From: Nymphaea colorata
Taxonomy: Eukaryota > Streptophyta > Magnoliopsida > Nymphaeales > Nymphaeaceae
Length of the DNA: 64,000 nt
Reading direction: 5' to 3'
NCBI RefSeq assembly: GCF_008831285.2
Contig: NC_045147.1
Span: forward strand, 1,886,001-1,950,000
Made by a program: the position numbers and the translations under genes. The notes beneath the pieces are model-generated. The model was not told where the DNA came from and did no database searches. It saw nothing but the letters and a program-made list of their open reading frames with translations. The first letter of the stretch is position 1. Each line of letters starts with the position of its first letter. Shown here in pieces: positions 1 to 12,352 of this stretch.

Positions 1-3000
1 TCCCCTTCTTCGCCCTTCCCGGGCAAGATTTCCTGGAACCTTGGGAAACAACCAACCAAGTTTTCTTTAAAATATTTATTGGTAAGTTAAAGAAATTCAA
101 GTGCTTCTATTTCGAAAAAGTCAGAAATAATCGTATAATTAAGCAAGCAATATATATTTATTAAAGTAATAATAAAGAGAGAGACAAGACGGAAGGTGGA
201 CCAAGGCCGCGTAGAAGGTCATTGGTCACGTGGTTGGTTCGAAGCGAAAGGCAAGGCAGGGAGCATTAAATAACGGAGAAGGCACGGAGAAGGAGCGGGG
301 AGCGGCCACATCTCTTCCTGCCTCAGCCGTCGCTTTCAAGTTTGGCCCATGAAATCGGCGACGACGACGACTGATACGAAGTATCAAATACGAAGCAAAC
401 TCATTTAATTTTGGCCTACAAGTTTTGACCGGAGGCCGCCGATCCCCGCCCCTTTAATGGCGACGGTGGCCGGTCCAGTCACGGCCTCCGCCTCCCGTGC
501 GCGTGGTCCATTCTTCCCCTTTTTCCAGACACACCACAATTCATGTCCGTTTCTTCCCAGTAATTAGTAAAAGCAAAACTTGATTAAGAGTTCGTTATTG
601 TCCTCGTTGCGAAACACTCCTTGATGAGTAACCAAACTAAGTGGGGAACACGGGAGTGGTGAAATTGAGAGGTGCATGATGATGGCTACCTAAGGTTATT
701 AGGTCGCCTTTCTTTTGATGCTTTCTCTCCGGCGGGTGTCCAGAAGCTGTTTTTTTTTTTTTTTTTTTTTCTCCCGTCCTTTTTCTCTCCGGCCGCTTTC
801 GCGATTAACGTGCTTGATGGGGAATAAACAATTCCCGTCCGGCCACGTGTCGCCGTTTGCATCCAAACACGTCCTCAGCCGTACTCAATGTCCCTTTCGG
901 CTGTGCCTTTCCTTTCTCCAGTTAAAAAACTTCACCCCCCACCCCCTTGCCCTTCTCTCTCTCTCTCTCTCTCTCTTCGTGGCTTTATGTTTTCCATTCA
1001 AGGTTGGTTAAAAGCAAAATAAACCAACTTTTTCCTTTGTCTTGTACGAACGTTTAAGTGGACAAGAAATAACCGCGATTTTAAATCTGATTACCAGTTG
1101 GTTTTTCCATGTTGGAGTTAGAGTTTTTGACAAATGTTTTGGTAGAGATGAGATGTGATTTTGAATACCCATCGAATATTTTATTGGTTAGAATCGAATT
1201 AGGTTTTGAAATAAATGGCTCAAATTAGAGCTTGAATCCATATCCCCCCCCCCCCCCACTACATGTACACTCAAATCAAGCCAAATTTAAATAAAGTTGA
1301 ATACCCAAACCATGTAAGCACATACCCATTTAAAGTTTATTTCAAGTATTTATTTTTTAAATACATAATATATTTACGCTAGACGTGTTGCATCTTTGAT
1401 GCTTCCTTTCAAGAAATACGCAGGTTGACTAAGGCAGGGTCGAAGTTGGGCTCAGGCCAGGTCGATCACAGTTGGATCACCAACCTGCAGCCAAGGCTTG
1501 AGGCATAGTTTGCCACAGTCCAAAAAATATATATTAATATAATTTAATAAATAAAACATATAATTTTATATATTTAAATAGAATAATATTAAAAAATGAG
1601 TTATTGAATCAAACAATAACTTATCAGGTCATCCATTGCCCAATTTTAGTGTTTGGGCATGGGCCCGAACCCAATACCCATTACTTGACGAGTACTCGGT
1701 CCGACGCTTATCCCTACATATGACATTATAAATTTAAGTGCTAATGACATTACAAACTTTGTGAGTATCCTTTGAATTTATTTTAATATATACAACACTA
1801 AAACTAATGTTTGGTGAACCTAACCAAATCTTTAGGGTAGTAGATTCATTTGATTTGAAAATGTCCTTGTCCTGAATGCCAATCGATTTCTTAAGGTACC
1901 AAACTTGTTTTAACTTAACAATCCTCACATTCTCTTTTACCCATCAACCCAAACCTATTTGGCTTGAACCACTAACAAGTATAAAACTAGCCTCTTCTTC
2001 GATCCTCAACAGCGCATTTTACTACTTTTTTCTTTGTTTGGTATTTGAAGGTAATTTTTCAATAAATTCACAACGTTTTTAAAAATATGGTTTTTGCTTC
2101 CAAGAACGTCACATTTTTTGGATATTGCAACAAAGTGGCATGACCTAAGCTAATACGAACCACATGCCAATGAAGGAGGATACCACCGATTCTTGATTCA
2201 GCCTATATATTTTCTTAATTCATTTTTCTGAAAAATTTAAATGAAATAATAATATTTTAGAAAATATAAAAAAATTAAACAAAATATACGGATTGATTGA
2301 TTCAAACACATATTACTTGGATAGCAATGCAATCCCATTTAAAAGGGGTCCGTATTGCGAAAATTTCATGGTCAATTTTTTTTTATTTAAATTGTCAAAA
2401 GTCACAAAACAGAAAAAAAAAAAAAAAAGGATCTCGTAACTTACTTTGGAAGAAAAGTGGAGATCGTGTAAAGTGGTGCGGGACGTTAATTTCCGAGTGC
2501 AGCCAAATCTTGCGTCTCCTTTTCTTCCGGTCCGTTGCTTTAGTTTCGACGCAATGCGGACAAGGATATGGAGCCTTTTCCAAGTTCTCGCGGCATTTTA
2601 AGCTGCCGACGTTTTTTTACCATTTAAAGCCACATTTTTTTACAGTTACCGCCGGTGACGTCAGCCACAGACATCGTACGGCCGGGGGGGACAGTTGCGT
2701 GAAAAAGGCGAAGAAGGAGGGGCGAAGTATTGGGCGGAGGGGGGAAGGGAGCGCTGAGTTGGTGGGTTCAGAATGGAGTCAGAAAGAAGGAAGGACCTCT
2801 GCTCTGCCCCTGCCTGCCATCGAGGAAGGGGAAGGGACCCCGACCTTCCCTCCTGGCTTTCTGCTTTCTGCTTCCTTCTCTTTCTCTGGACAGGTCGCTG
2901 CCATGGCGGCAGAGAACTGAGAAGAAGATGCGGATGCAGAGGAGAGATCTAAAGCATGAAATCTGAGATGAGATAAGAGGAGAGAAAGAAGGGAAGGAAA

Positions 3001-3350
3001 AAAAGAGCAGAGAAGGCGACAGGGTGGGATCGTCTGGCGACTCGTTTCTTTTTCTGAATTGTTTTTCTTTGGAGCAATGTGTGGAGGAAGAAGACAAGTT
3101 TCTAGAATGCCTCGAGCCCTTCAAAGCACGTCCAATCTCACATGCCCCCCAATCACGCACTCTTCTGCCCCTCTCTCTCTCTTGCGATCTGCACATTTTT
3201 GGGCACAATTAATATGTGGGGGTCCACCGCACGGAAAGCCGCTTCGTAAAACTGGAGCCTTTCTGGTTTCCCTAACCCCGCTAGTTCCTCCTCTCGCCGA
3301 CCTTCTTTTCCCCTTTTGCTTCATTCCAATCGGTTATTTATTGGTTGTCG
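1..3350. other. Intergenic DNA with two GC-richer, promoter-like islands
   Basis: No coding region supported. Roughly 180-960 is GC-richer than its surroundings and has G-box cores CACGTG at 227-232 and 844-849 (the second in CCACGTGTC, like an ABA-response element), a T-run (751-770) and a CT-run (955-976). It could be the upstream region of a gene outside the window to the left. Roughly 2640-3350 is GC- and purine-rich, with the palindrome TGACGTCA at 2656-2663 (as-1/CRE-type core) and pyrimidine-rich patches. A leader or promoter is possible, but no exon follows. 1000-2640 is AT-rich without features. Confidence 0.4.
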
Positions 3351-3587
3351 ATTAAGTCGACGACTCCTTTAGACTCGACTCGTTTAAATTTGACTCAACT
3401 ACTTAATCAATGTTAAATTATAACAAAAAAATAGTTAAACAAGTAGCAACTAAACAAATTAATACAAGTTAAAATAACATAAATGATTTAAACAGTTGAG
3501 TTTGAGCTCGACGTCATATTGTTGAGTCGAGTTGAAGCTTGAGTTATCTACATCGAGTAGAGTTTAAGTAGGCGGTGCACAACCCTA
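3351..3587. repeat. Probable dispersed repeat ending GTGCACAACCCTA
   Basis: Repeated GACTCGA/TCGAGTC and GAGTT motifs in both orientations, ending GGCGGTGCACAACCCTA. A similar sequence begins TAGAGCTGCACAAC at 6480 and runs with many GAGTTA and GACTCGA motifs to about 6810. This wording is typical of a plant MITE group, but I could not find both termini or a target duplication for either copy. Confidence 0.4.
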
Positions 3588-3669
3588 GTCTTTTTGCTTG
3601 TCACAAGGGATATAGGCAGCTAGTTGTTTTTTTGAACCGTGAGTTGTTTTGATTTTGATTAAATAAAAG

Positions 3670-3847
3670 CAGAGGCACAACAAGAAATTTTTCACTAAAA
3701 AAGTCAAAATTATGTTTTTAAAATTTTAACAAAAACTGAAATATAATTTCTCAAAATTTTTATGTAGACCAATTAAAATTTTTGAAAAATTATATGTAAA
3801 AGTTTTGTTTTTGAAATTTCGAATGCCACCCCTTGGCTCTGCCCGTG
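3670..3847 (+). mobile_element. Decayed hAT-type MITE copy (40762 family)
   Basis: Runs from CAGAGGCACAACAAG to TTGGCTCTGCCCGTG and contains the family body (AAGAAATTTTTCACT, and CAAAATTTTTATGTAG). The right end matches the 40762 terminus well, the left end poorly. The flanks do not form a convincing target duplication. Confidence 0.6.
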
Positions 3848-4182
3848 CATGGAAGTATTGTCCTGGGATGCATGACTAAGTTGAAGTGTGCCAACAGAAT
3901 TACTTATTAACAACGATACTCTCTTTAGGTAGGCTAGGTTCACGAAACACTCTACACTAATGACCTTCTTTAATGTAGATTTATAAGACACTCTATGCTA
4001 AATTAATACACTCTTTGAAGGGCGGAGTTTCAATTCCTTGGATATCTTCCCGTTTTTTTTTTTTAAAAAAAAAACTTTCATGACCACAGGTTCTATTATA
4101 GCAAAGTGTCGGTACGCTGACCGAAGTTCACTTACAATTTTAAACAATCCATCTTTTGTAAATAAATTATATGAATTTTAAA

Positions 4183-4354
4183 CATCGGAGGAGCCTTGGC
4201 CCCACCTTAGTATTTTTTTTTTTAAATTACATATAAATTTTAAAAAATTTCATTTGTCTTATATAAAATTTTTGAAAAATGATAGTTTAGCTCTTGTCAA
4301 AATTTACAAACTTTAATTGGTCCCATCATAAAAAAATTTCTCGCTCCACCCGTA
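4183..4354 (-). mobile_element. Decayed hAT-type MITE copy (40762 family)
   Basis: Matches the reverse complement of the 40762 element over most of its length, including the block TTTAAAAAATTTCATTTGTC and the end CTCGCTCCACCCGT. The start CATCGGAGGAGCC is a decayed CAGGGGCGGAGCC. No target duplication survives. Confidence 0.65.
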
Positions 4355-4710
4355 TCTGATGATAAAATAAATGTAAAAATGATAAGCTCATGCTTGATCC
4401 CCATCTGCACCTAACCTCTATCTATGCATTCCCAGCATCGTATAATTTTATTTTGCAAGGTGAGTGGCTAGCCCCTGCGCGTGATTTCCATGCATCACGT
4501 CGACCAACGTGCAGAACCGGAACGTAAACATGATTAAACTTGCGAAGCCAGGATGCCGACATGCATTCCCACATTGGATCTCCTAAGATCACGAGAATGG
4601 ACCACAAACCTCATCGTATTTAAAGCTACAATAAATCTTCTATCTAGAAGTCCCCAATCAATGGTAGGCTAGTTGGGTGTTTTTTGAGGATCAATATCGT
4701 CTTTTGAATC

Positions 4711-4857
4711 CGTTTGGTAAACAGAACAATTTATAATCGTTACATGAATCTACTTCAAGATTTATAAAACATTTTTTAAGATGTATAATGAATCTTTTTC
4801 ATTTTTTAAATCATATTTATGAAACAATTACATATTGTTCTGTTTGACAAACAAGCC
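4711..4857. mobile_element. MITE with long inverted repeats
   Basis: The left arm GTTTGGTAAACAGAACAATT and the inverted right arm GTTTGTCAAACAGAACAATA stay similar for nearly 40 bases, so the element is close to a full foldback. It is AT-rich with no coding capacity. Exact ends and target duplication were not resolved. Confidence 0.6.
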
Positions 4858-5015
4858 GTTAAACCTTATTTGACAGGATAAAATGTTGGTGTCTTGGACA
4901 AGCTTGAGTCCTAACATTGGCATAGCTAGAGTCCCGGATTCAAAAACCCTTAAACACATAATTAAATGATTGAGGGGCACCATATATAAACAATTAGTGA
5001 ATGATGGAAGACACT

Positions 5016-5016
<1 letters not shown>

Positions 5017-5042
<26 letters not shown>
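5017..5042 (+). repeat. TA microsatellite
   Basis: About 13 AT repeats, next to a sequence (GGCAACTGCCCACA near 5101) shared with the 43990 MITE interior. Confidence 0.95.
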
Positions 5043-5049
<7 letters not shown>

Positions 5050-5185
5050 ACGGCTGGAGCCAACAATTAGCAAATAAATAGATTTTGAGGGACTGTGTAG
5101 GCAACTGCCCACATATGGCATCACCACTTCTTGGCTTTCTTTTCAAATAACAGTTTGAATTGCTGTTTGATCTAGGAGAAGCCGA

Positions 5186-5353
5186 CTAGGACTAAAGGCA
5201 TAAAAAATTTATATGATAGGGGCCGAATTAAAGTTTCTAATCGTATCACTGTTCAAAATTTTTGGTGACTTTTACTAAATTTTGCATTTTTTTTTATTTT
5301 TTTTTGAGATGGAGCGATGCCCATGTGGGCCTCCCCTTCACTTCGCCCCTTCT
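5186..5353 (+). mobile_element. Decayed hAT-type MITE copy (40762 family)
   Basis: Body matches the 40762 element in the same orientation (GGGGCCGAATTAAAGTTTCTAA; then GAGATGGAGCGATGCCCATG and ACTTCGCCCC at the right). A T-run inside (5286-5305) has expanded. Ends are eroded. Confidence 0.55.
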
Positions 5354-5519
5354 GCTCTTGGCATTCGTTGTAGCAATCATATCCCACGCTTCTTGAGAAT
5401 TACTGTGTGTGTCCACTCTCCAGCTTTCCACGTACTTGTTGCTGTATCGTTCCAATTTTATCATGTCTTTTTTACTATAACAGTGAAACATTGAAGAACA
5501 TTGAATTTAGGATGCGTTA

Positions 5520-7070
5520 ATGGTATGCTCTGCCCATTATTCATTTCTAGCATTTGCATCTGTTTCGGTGGTGGAATGAAATTGCAACGTTTGGTATCAG
5601 TGTCCGAAAAATGAATGAGACATATACTCTACAAGAGGCATGCATCTGGTTGAATGAGGCAAGAAAACCGTGAAGAACAGTATTGTTCCTGATTCAGTAA
5701 ACAGCAAAAATTCATGTCTTTCACGAAACTTTTCCACCAAAAAGCCACACATCTGTGTCGAGTGAACTGCCTTCGAGACTTCTCTTCTCCACCTTCATCC
5801 TTTCTTGTCAAACTTACTCTCTCTCCAATGAACTCAAGAATACTCAGATTCGTATTGGATTGCTTCAGGGCATTTGAATACTATAATAAACAAAGGCAAT
5901 TTTGCTTGTTGTTGGATCTTGTGGCAATGCAAAGGCAGTCTTCATTATTAATGGTTGCTTGATAATTTTATTACGTTATGATCAACTGTTCTAAACAGTT
6001 ATTTAGCTGTTTTTTCTCTCATTCTCTCACATTTAATCATCAAACGCCAATAATTTTTTTTGGATAAATTTTTTAAAGTTTATCAAACACAACTTGTTTT
6101 AAGGTGAGGTGAAATTTCAACTCTTCTATCCTTTACGATCTACTCATAAAATTTCACCTCAAAATAAAAAAAAATAAACAACGCTTTTAAGCCCCTAAGA
6201 GTCCTCTACCTTCTGATCTTCTCTCTCTCTCTTTATATAAATAAATAAATAATATTATATATATATATATGCCGATTGGTGTCGCCTGTCCCGTGGCAGG
6301 GTCAAAGTTGTCCTTAATTCTAAGGTATCACATTTTAGACAAACACATAATGTTCCTTGGAACACGGGTTTTGGACACACGTTTTTCAAAAACATATGTT
6401 TTTTTAACGAGCGACCGAGCAAGCCGGAAACTCTCTATCGGTTATGACCCTTGATCTTAACTAACTAGAAGTTGACGAGTAGAGCTGCACAACCAGCCTT
6501 GGATTCGCTTTAAAAAACTTGGCTTGACCTCAATTCAAAGGTGCTCAAAACGAAGAATGAGTCGAGTTCGAGTTTCAAAAACTCGACTCAACTTGCAAGT
6601 CGATACTCCATATAATATTATCAAAATTGTTTCACCAAATCACCAGTTTCAACTTTTATGGTAAAAACAAATTTTCACAATGTTATATGAATTAAATGAG
6701 TTACACGAGTTAATACTTACTTGATTTATACGAGTTAATGCTTACACAAGTTGAGTTAAATGAGCAAGCAAATACTTACATGAGTTAAAAGACCTCGAAC
6801 TCGACTAGGAGAGAATTCTTCCCTATGGAGAGACTTCTTTCCTATGGCCTCATGTTATTATAATCACTATTCCTTGTCACTATGAAAACAATAAAGCAGC
6901 GATACATATGAACACAGTATATTTTTCATTGGAAATGGCAAAACTCAAGGAATTCAATGCAAAGAAATGCATCATCCATCCATGTGTTTGATCGTTCAAG
7001 GGGTTATTCCATCAACAAAATAAGGATTTTGAGTGACTATCGGAACCTCAATATAGCAAACTTAGATTCA
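5520..7070. other. Intergenic AT-rich DNA
   Basis: No gene seen. Open stretches here lack codon structure. It holds the inverted repeat at 6105 and the GACTCGA-rich repeat at 6480-6810. Confidence 0.5.
6105..6161. repeat. Inverted repeat, 13-bp arms
   Basis: TGAGGTGAAATTT (6105-6117) and its exact inverse AAATTTCACCTCA (6149-6161) are separated by 31 bases. It is probably the core of a decayed foldback MITE. Confidence 0.75.
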
Positions 7071-7078
7071 CATGGAAT

Positions 7079-7233
7079 CAGGGGGTGGGGTCTTGGCCCC
7101 ACCTCAATTTTTTTTTAAATTTACATGTAAATTTTAAAAAATTTCACTTGTTTAGTATAAAAATTTTGAAAAATAATGTTTTATCCAAGTCAAAATTTAT
7201 AAACTTTATTTCGGCTTGCCCTTTGCTCCAACA
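7079..7233 (-). mobile_element. Decayed hAT-type MITE copy (40762 family)
   Basis: Begins CAGGGGGTGGGGTCTTGGCC and carries the family body (AATTTTAAAAAATTTCACTT, AAAATTTATAAACTTTATTT) in the reverse orientation to 40762. The right end (TTTGCTCCAAC) is eroded. Confidence 0.6.
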
Positions 7234-8292
7234 TAAAATGTCCATACCAGACTTAGCCGGAGAGGCCCGGGTTTGGTGATTCAATTTGCCTCTCAATCAG
7301 AAAAATCTTATCCCCACCACTGTAATTCTGCCGTCTCACTTTTCAATCATGACGAAGATCACCCGTGTGCAAAGAGTTTTGACTACTGAGGATCGTGTGC
7401 TAAAAGGAACAAAGGGACCACGAGTCCCATTCCTCCAAACAACAATCATGGAAGTGGGCACAAACGGGCTGTGATGATTATGGTCACTCCACCAACCCCA
7501 TCAATTTGTGGTTCAAAAAAAATAATAAGAAGAACTCGGGTGAGCGGAAACAAATCACATCGCCCCAGTAAAAGTCAAGGCCCCTTCTATCAGTATTGCT
7601 TTTTTTGCAGCATAGAAAGTTAATGATACATGAAAAGACTTCCAAGACAATTCCCTAACTAAAAATTTTTAGCTAAGAATAGTTAAGAGATAACTTAAAG
7701 CAGTAGAGACACTTAAACAATGTCCTAGGAATATATTTCAATTTTGAAGCATATTCACGAGGCATTAGTTACTGTGTACGGCCGAAGGCACTGGTTATGA
7801 GACTTCCCACCGATTCATAATTGAATGAAAACTCCAGGGCATGAACGAGCATGAGTTTAGTATGGGCAGCTCATATGGCTGGACGTTTGCCAACCTCATT
7901 AATTATCGGTTCATGAACGCCATGCAATTGCCTACACTGGCCCACATGTGACTCTGCCACTGCTAAATATGTTAGGCCGAGCTTGATCAAAATTGCACAT
8001 GGTTGAACGAATAATAACTAGACGTCTGTATCATTTGCAACCTTGCGGCTTATGCTTAGAACATGGAGAACGTGTGCCGAACCTTGTTCAAAATTTCAAG
8101 TCTAGATAATGTTAGTTGGAGTTTCCGGTCGAAGTCTCCATTCCAAATCTAACTTTGATTCCACCCCTACCTTTTCCTCTTTCATGCCACACAGCTAGAC
8201 CAAGAACCTTATCTTGTTTGCTCATGAATTGGATAACCATTTGTTTGTACTCTTCTCATTCACAAATATCAAAGACTTAATTGACTCTTCTT

Positions 8293-8318
8293 TATATATA
8301 TATATATATATATATATG
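8293..8318 (+). repeat. TA microsatellite
   Basis: About 13 TA repeats. A second TA/CA tract lies at 8654-8682. Confidence 0.95.
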
Positions 8319-9267
8319 GTAAATACCAGACCAGTTAATGAAGGAATAAAAACTATATAGACTTATTAAATTTGCATTACAAAATGTAAACCTCCTAACT
8401 TGTTCATAAATACTAATTTTATATAAATCATGTTTTTTTTCAAGTTATTTTTTGTAAAAACAATTGATCTTTTGCTCCTATCAAAATTTTGATATTGTAA
8501 AATCAGTTGATTGTTCTATTAAAGTAAAAAATGGGTAACTTAATATCTAAGTCTCACCAAATCATTCTTAAGATCGTATGTATAAGGTTGGATGTGTAAA
8601 AAATATTTTTAATAATTAATTTTAGTAAGTCTAGTTTCTGTTCCTTACCCACGTATATATATATATATACACACACACACACTAAAAACTAAAAAACAGT
8701 TGTTTAGAGTACCAGCAAACAGTTACTAAAAGCACCATGGATTATTATTGCTGTACTATAAATACTGCGCTTGTTATTTGCTGTTTCTTGTGGACATGAT
8801 TTAATTTTTACCCATCGGACCGCATCTGGCATGCGCGAGATTCAAGAACTTGCTTTGATGAATGCTTGACGAAGAGAAAGAAAAAAGATGAGCAGGTTGC
8901 TGCGAGGATCTAGTTACTATGTAAGAGCGTAAACTAAAATTGGCTTCTACTACTGCTAATTATGGTTTTCCCTCTGCAGGTAATTATAGTTTTATTTTCC
9001 CCGTACGCACATAAATATCGCATAAATTGAGTCACGAGTCTCGTGAATATTGTCAGACCATTGGATGCGAACTAACAGGCTTTTTTAAATGGTGGATTAG
9101 CAACTTTGCCGGTAAAGGACCGGAGGAGAGTGCCGATGATGTCATTTCCCGTTCAGAATTAGAGAGAGAATGTCCTTTCCAACCGGACGAGAAAAGCCAA
9201 CCAACAGAAGGTTCGGAGACGAGAGCGGCGGCCGGACTGTTGCCGGCCTGCTGCTAGCTGCCACCAA

Positions 9268-9355
9268 TCAGCCAGCAGACTGCGACTAAAAAGCTATCGC
9301 TAGTTGAGTTGATCAGCCAGCAGACTGCGACTAAAAAGCTATGGCTGGTTTGGTT
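9268..9355 (+). repeat. Tandem duplication, period 44 bp
   Basis: ATCAGCCAGCAGACTGCGAC followed by TAAAAAGCTAT occurs at 9268 and again at 9312. The second copy then diverges (GGCTGG against CGCTAG), but both end in TTGAGTTGA. Confidence 0.85.
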
Positions 9356-10247
9356 GAGTTGACGTGCATGGAAGCACATTCTTAATTCGATTTTCAATGG
9401 TGCTATAGGTCTGACTGACTTTATGTAAATGAATTATAAGAACAAAATTACGACTTTAGATGTATTAAACAATTTTGCATATGTTCTATATTTCCTATAG
9501 ACAATACATGCATCTAGTCTCCTTTGCACTTTCTTTTATCTTTTAATTCATGTTTGTTTATAAATGCAATCTTACAATTAATTTAATTATTTGGGTTGGT
9601 CTAATGGAAAGTTAATTTTTATCTGATCGGCTACAAATTGATCAATGGCTGAAAGTTACAAGGAATTTTATAGAGAAATGAAGATCGTCTTTGTGACCAT
9701 TTTTAATAAGAAATCGTATAATTTCATAAAAACTGCCAAATAAGCGCTTCAAATAAACTTCTATTAACTTGGAAATTAAACAGAAACGTTAAGTGCGACC
9801 TTTTCTCTCATTATTTTCTAAATACTAACTTATATCAATCTTATTCTTTTTTACTTTTTACCCATTTTTGACGTCACTTGAAAGACGAAGAATATAAATT
9901 TTGTGATCAAGTGTAAAGTTTTTTTAAAAAATGTACAACATACATTTTCTGTTCTTCAAGGCTTTGCCTATTAAACGGTTTTCATGAAAAGTGCGGCTTT
10001 TATTAGGAAAATCACAATTTTTTTATAAATTAAAAGTAAGCTGGAAGCCGAGAATTTTTTTTTATACATAATTAATGAGTTTAACTAGCTAGTCCCATTT
10101 TGTCAAAGGGTCTTTCAGTACTTTTCTTTCTCTCTCTAACTGTTGCACGCATTTTTCATTCTCTTTATTTTTTAATTTTTGTTACCACCCTTGGTAAATC
10201 TCATTTCAAAAAATTAATTATTCTGAAGTAGGACCCACAACTGGTAC

Positions 10248-10405
10248 CAAGGGAGGGCCCTGGCCTTCCTTCAAAAGATTGCTTTTAAAAATTTATATGT
10301 AAATTAAAAAAATTATTTATCTTATATAAAAAATTTTAAAAATCATGTTCTGTCAAAAAATTGAAATTATAATTCAATCCCTTGATAAAAAATTTCTCTA
10401 ATCGT
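10248..10405 (-). mobile_element. Decayed hAT-type MITE copy (40762 family)
   Basis: Begins CAAGGGAGGGCCCTGGCC, close to the family terminus, and contains TTTATATGTAAATT, ATTATTTATCTTATAT and AAAAATTTCTCTAATCG. Both ends have diverged and no target duplication is clear. Confidence 0.55.
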
Positions 10406-10866
10406 ACGACTGACTTTTTATATATACGTATATCCCATAGTCCCTTTCTTTGCTGGAAACAGTCAAATGAAGAGGTAATTGTACCATTCGAATTTGGATA
10501 ATGACTTCAACTATGAAAATTAACGATAGTTTTGCTTTTCCAAACTAGCTTCTTTCGTTCGCTTTTCTTTACTACTTTGATTTTCTCTTACAATGTTAAA
10601 TTGAGAATTTTTGAAGTCCTCAAATTCTTATGTAGCTAGACTTCGCTGCAATTATCTTTGAAAAGACAACACGAAGAAGCACAATGTTTTTAATTGAACA
10701 AATTCATCACGAAACGGCTCTTCTATTTTGGCAGTCATATGCAAAAGGGAAGACGGTCAATATAAAGACAATAAGAAACCACATACCACCAACATGAAAT
10801 TTTCCCTCGTATTTTTTATTGGGGATGTCGATCGATTCGAATCAAATATACTTTTAGCCAACTCTG

Positions 10867-10867
<1 letters not shown>

Positions 10868-10898
<31 letters not shown>
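10868..10898 (+). repeat. TA microsatellite
   Basis: About 15 TA repeats. Confidence 0.95.
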
Positions 10899-10901
<3 letters not shown>

Positions 10902-11354
10902 CCAATGAACCAACCAAATGTACGTGCTAATTTACTTATATATCAACCAGTCTCCTCCCTATACCCAATTAGGTCAATTTTTTTTTTCTCTCTTTCTCTC
11001 TTTGCTTTGCAACTAGTGGCAGAGATTCACGGATGGGCTGCACCAGCCCATCAAAAATTTCATTATAAGAATCTAAAATGACATTATGATAACTTAAAAA
11101 TTATATAAGCCCTCCAAATTATACTTGGGCTGGTGGCTTGAGTGCTCTTCAATTAAAAAAAAAAAAAAAAATCTAACCTTGCCAGACGATGCTTACTACG
11201 AACTTGGTTATATGCATTAGACTACAACATTTCTCGTGTGCAATGACTAAAATACTCTTACTTCACATTACTTCACATGAAAAAAATATAGACAAAATTA
11301 AAAAGTAAAAAAAGTAAAAAAGCCTATGAAATTGCGAAGATATTCTTTCCTCCT

Positions 11355-11625
11355 TTACTGCGGATGGTGCGCCCCATGCAGTAACTTTCTCTCTAAGTCC
11401 TTTTATCTATACTTCCCAGATGCTACCTTCTTGTTGATGTCAAAATCTTCTGACTTATTATGCACCCAAAGGACTACCTATCCATCGGCGTCTCCTTCCA
11501 AATCTTGTCTCCGGCTTGGATAAACACCCACCTTGCAATGCTATACCCTCATCAACTACTGGTCACAAAATTGAAATCAGAGAGTTACTGCGGATGGTGC
11601 GCCCGATGCAGTAACTTTCTCTCTA
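11355..11625 (+). repeat. Two direct copies of a hairpin-forming 40-bp motif
   Basis: TTACTGCGGATGGTGCGCCC begins at 11355 and again at 11585. Both copies continue to ATGCAGTAACTTTCTCTCTA and differ by one base. Each can fold with arms TTACTGC and GCAGTAA around a 16-base loop. The DNA between them (11396-11584) has no recognised function. Confidence 0.8.
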
Positions 11626-12288
11626 CTTAGTAGGGGTGGCCCATATGAAGTGTACAAGTCGACGCATTTCCCCTGACCCCTTACGTCGACTGCTACTAGT
11701 TTTACCAGGAAGGCCATTGGTTCCCTCTCTTAATTCGCACTTTAGATTTCATTCCCTACCTTGATTTGCTTTCAACTTCCAGTTACATTCCTCTGTTTAC
11801 GAATATATTACTTTCACGGCTTTTATTTGCTTGTAACTGTTCTTCACATCCACGGGCATTACTGATCTCTCTCGCTCTTAATTTCTCTCCGCCGGTGCAT
11901 GGAGCCTAGCTACTGTAATTCACATGCCAAAAATGGAAGTAAGTATGTTCAATAAGAAAGCAGAAGGAAGATGCCTTACGCCAACTTTAACGCGGTTGGG
12001 AATTGTCCAAAAGCTAAAGCCCAAATTCAGTAGGATCAAACGTGCGATGAAAAACCATTCTTCCATATGTCGACCACAGCAACATTCTCAAACTGAATTT
12101 TGCTTAATTTCCTCCCTCCGAATACTATTTTTTCTCCTTATGTATTCTACAAAAAAGCAATTCATTCGGGTTCTGAGACGATTTGTACGTGCACAAATTG
12201 CACGCGAAAGACAAAGGGACAAACCAAGGAGCTAGGACAAAGTAATAGCTTGTGTTCGAAGGCTATTTAATATGAGCAGCAGGACAAG

Positions 12289-12314
12289 CTCTCTCTCTCT
12301 CTCTCTCACACACA

Positions 12315-12352
<38 letters not shown>
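12289..12352 (+). repeat. CT/CA compound microsatellite
   Basis: Alternating CT and CA blocks: CT (12289-12306), CA, CT (about 12315-12332), CA (to 12352). Confidence 0.95.

Larger units (their letters stand above)
7236..10247. other. Intergenic DNA, no gene seen
   Basis: AT-rich apart from 9090-9260, which is GC-richer. Its longest open frame (9027-9257) has no ATG start and no recognisable family. It contains the 44-bp tandem repeat at 9268 and TA/CA microsatellites. Confidence 0.5.

Noticed and set aside
2297-2920. 207-codon open frame in the GC-rich island
   Set aside because: It does not start with ATG, has simple-sequence runs and no recognisable domain, and other frames are equally open. 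The GC-rich composition explains it.
9027-9257. 76-codon open frame
   Set aside because: No ATG start, no family match, and no splice signals linking it to other exons.
10728-11081. 117-codon open frame
   Set aside because: Its middle is the TA microsatellite translated as repeated YI; the rest has no similarity to known proteins.
11355-11625. CRISPR-like repeat pair
   Set aside because: There are only two copies, in a plant nuclear setting, without further repeats or regular spacers.
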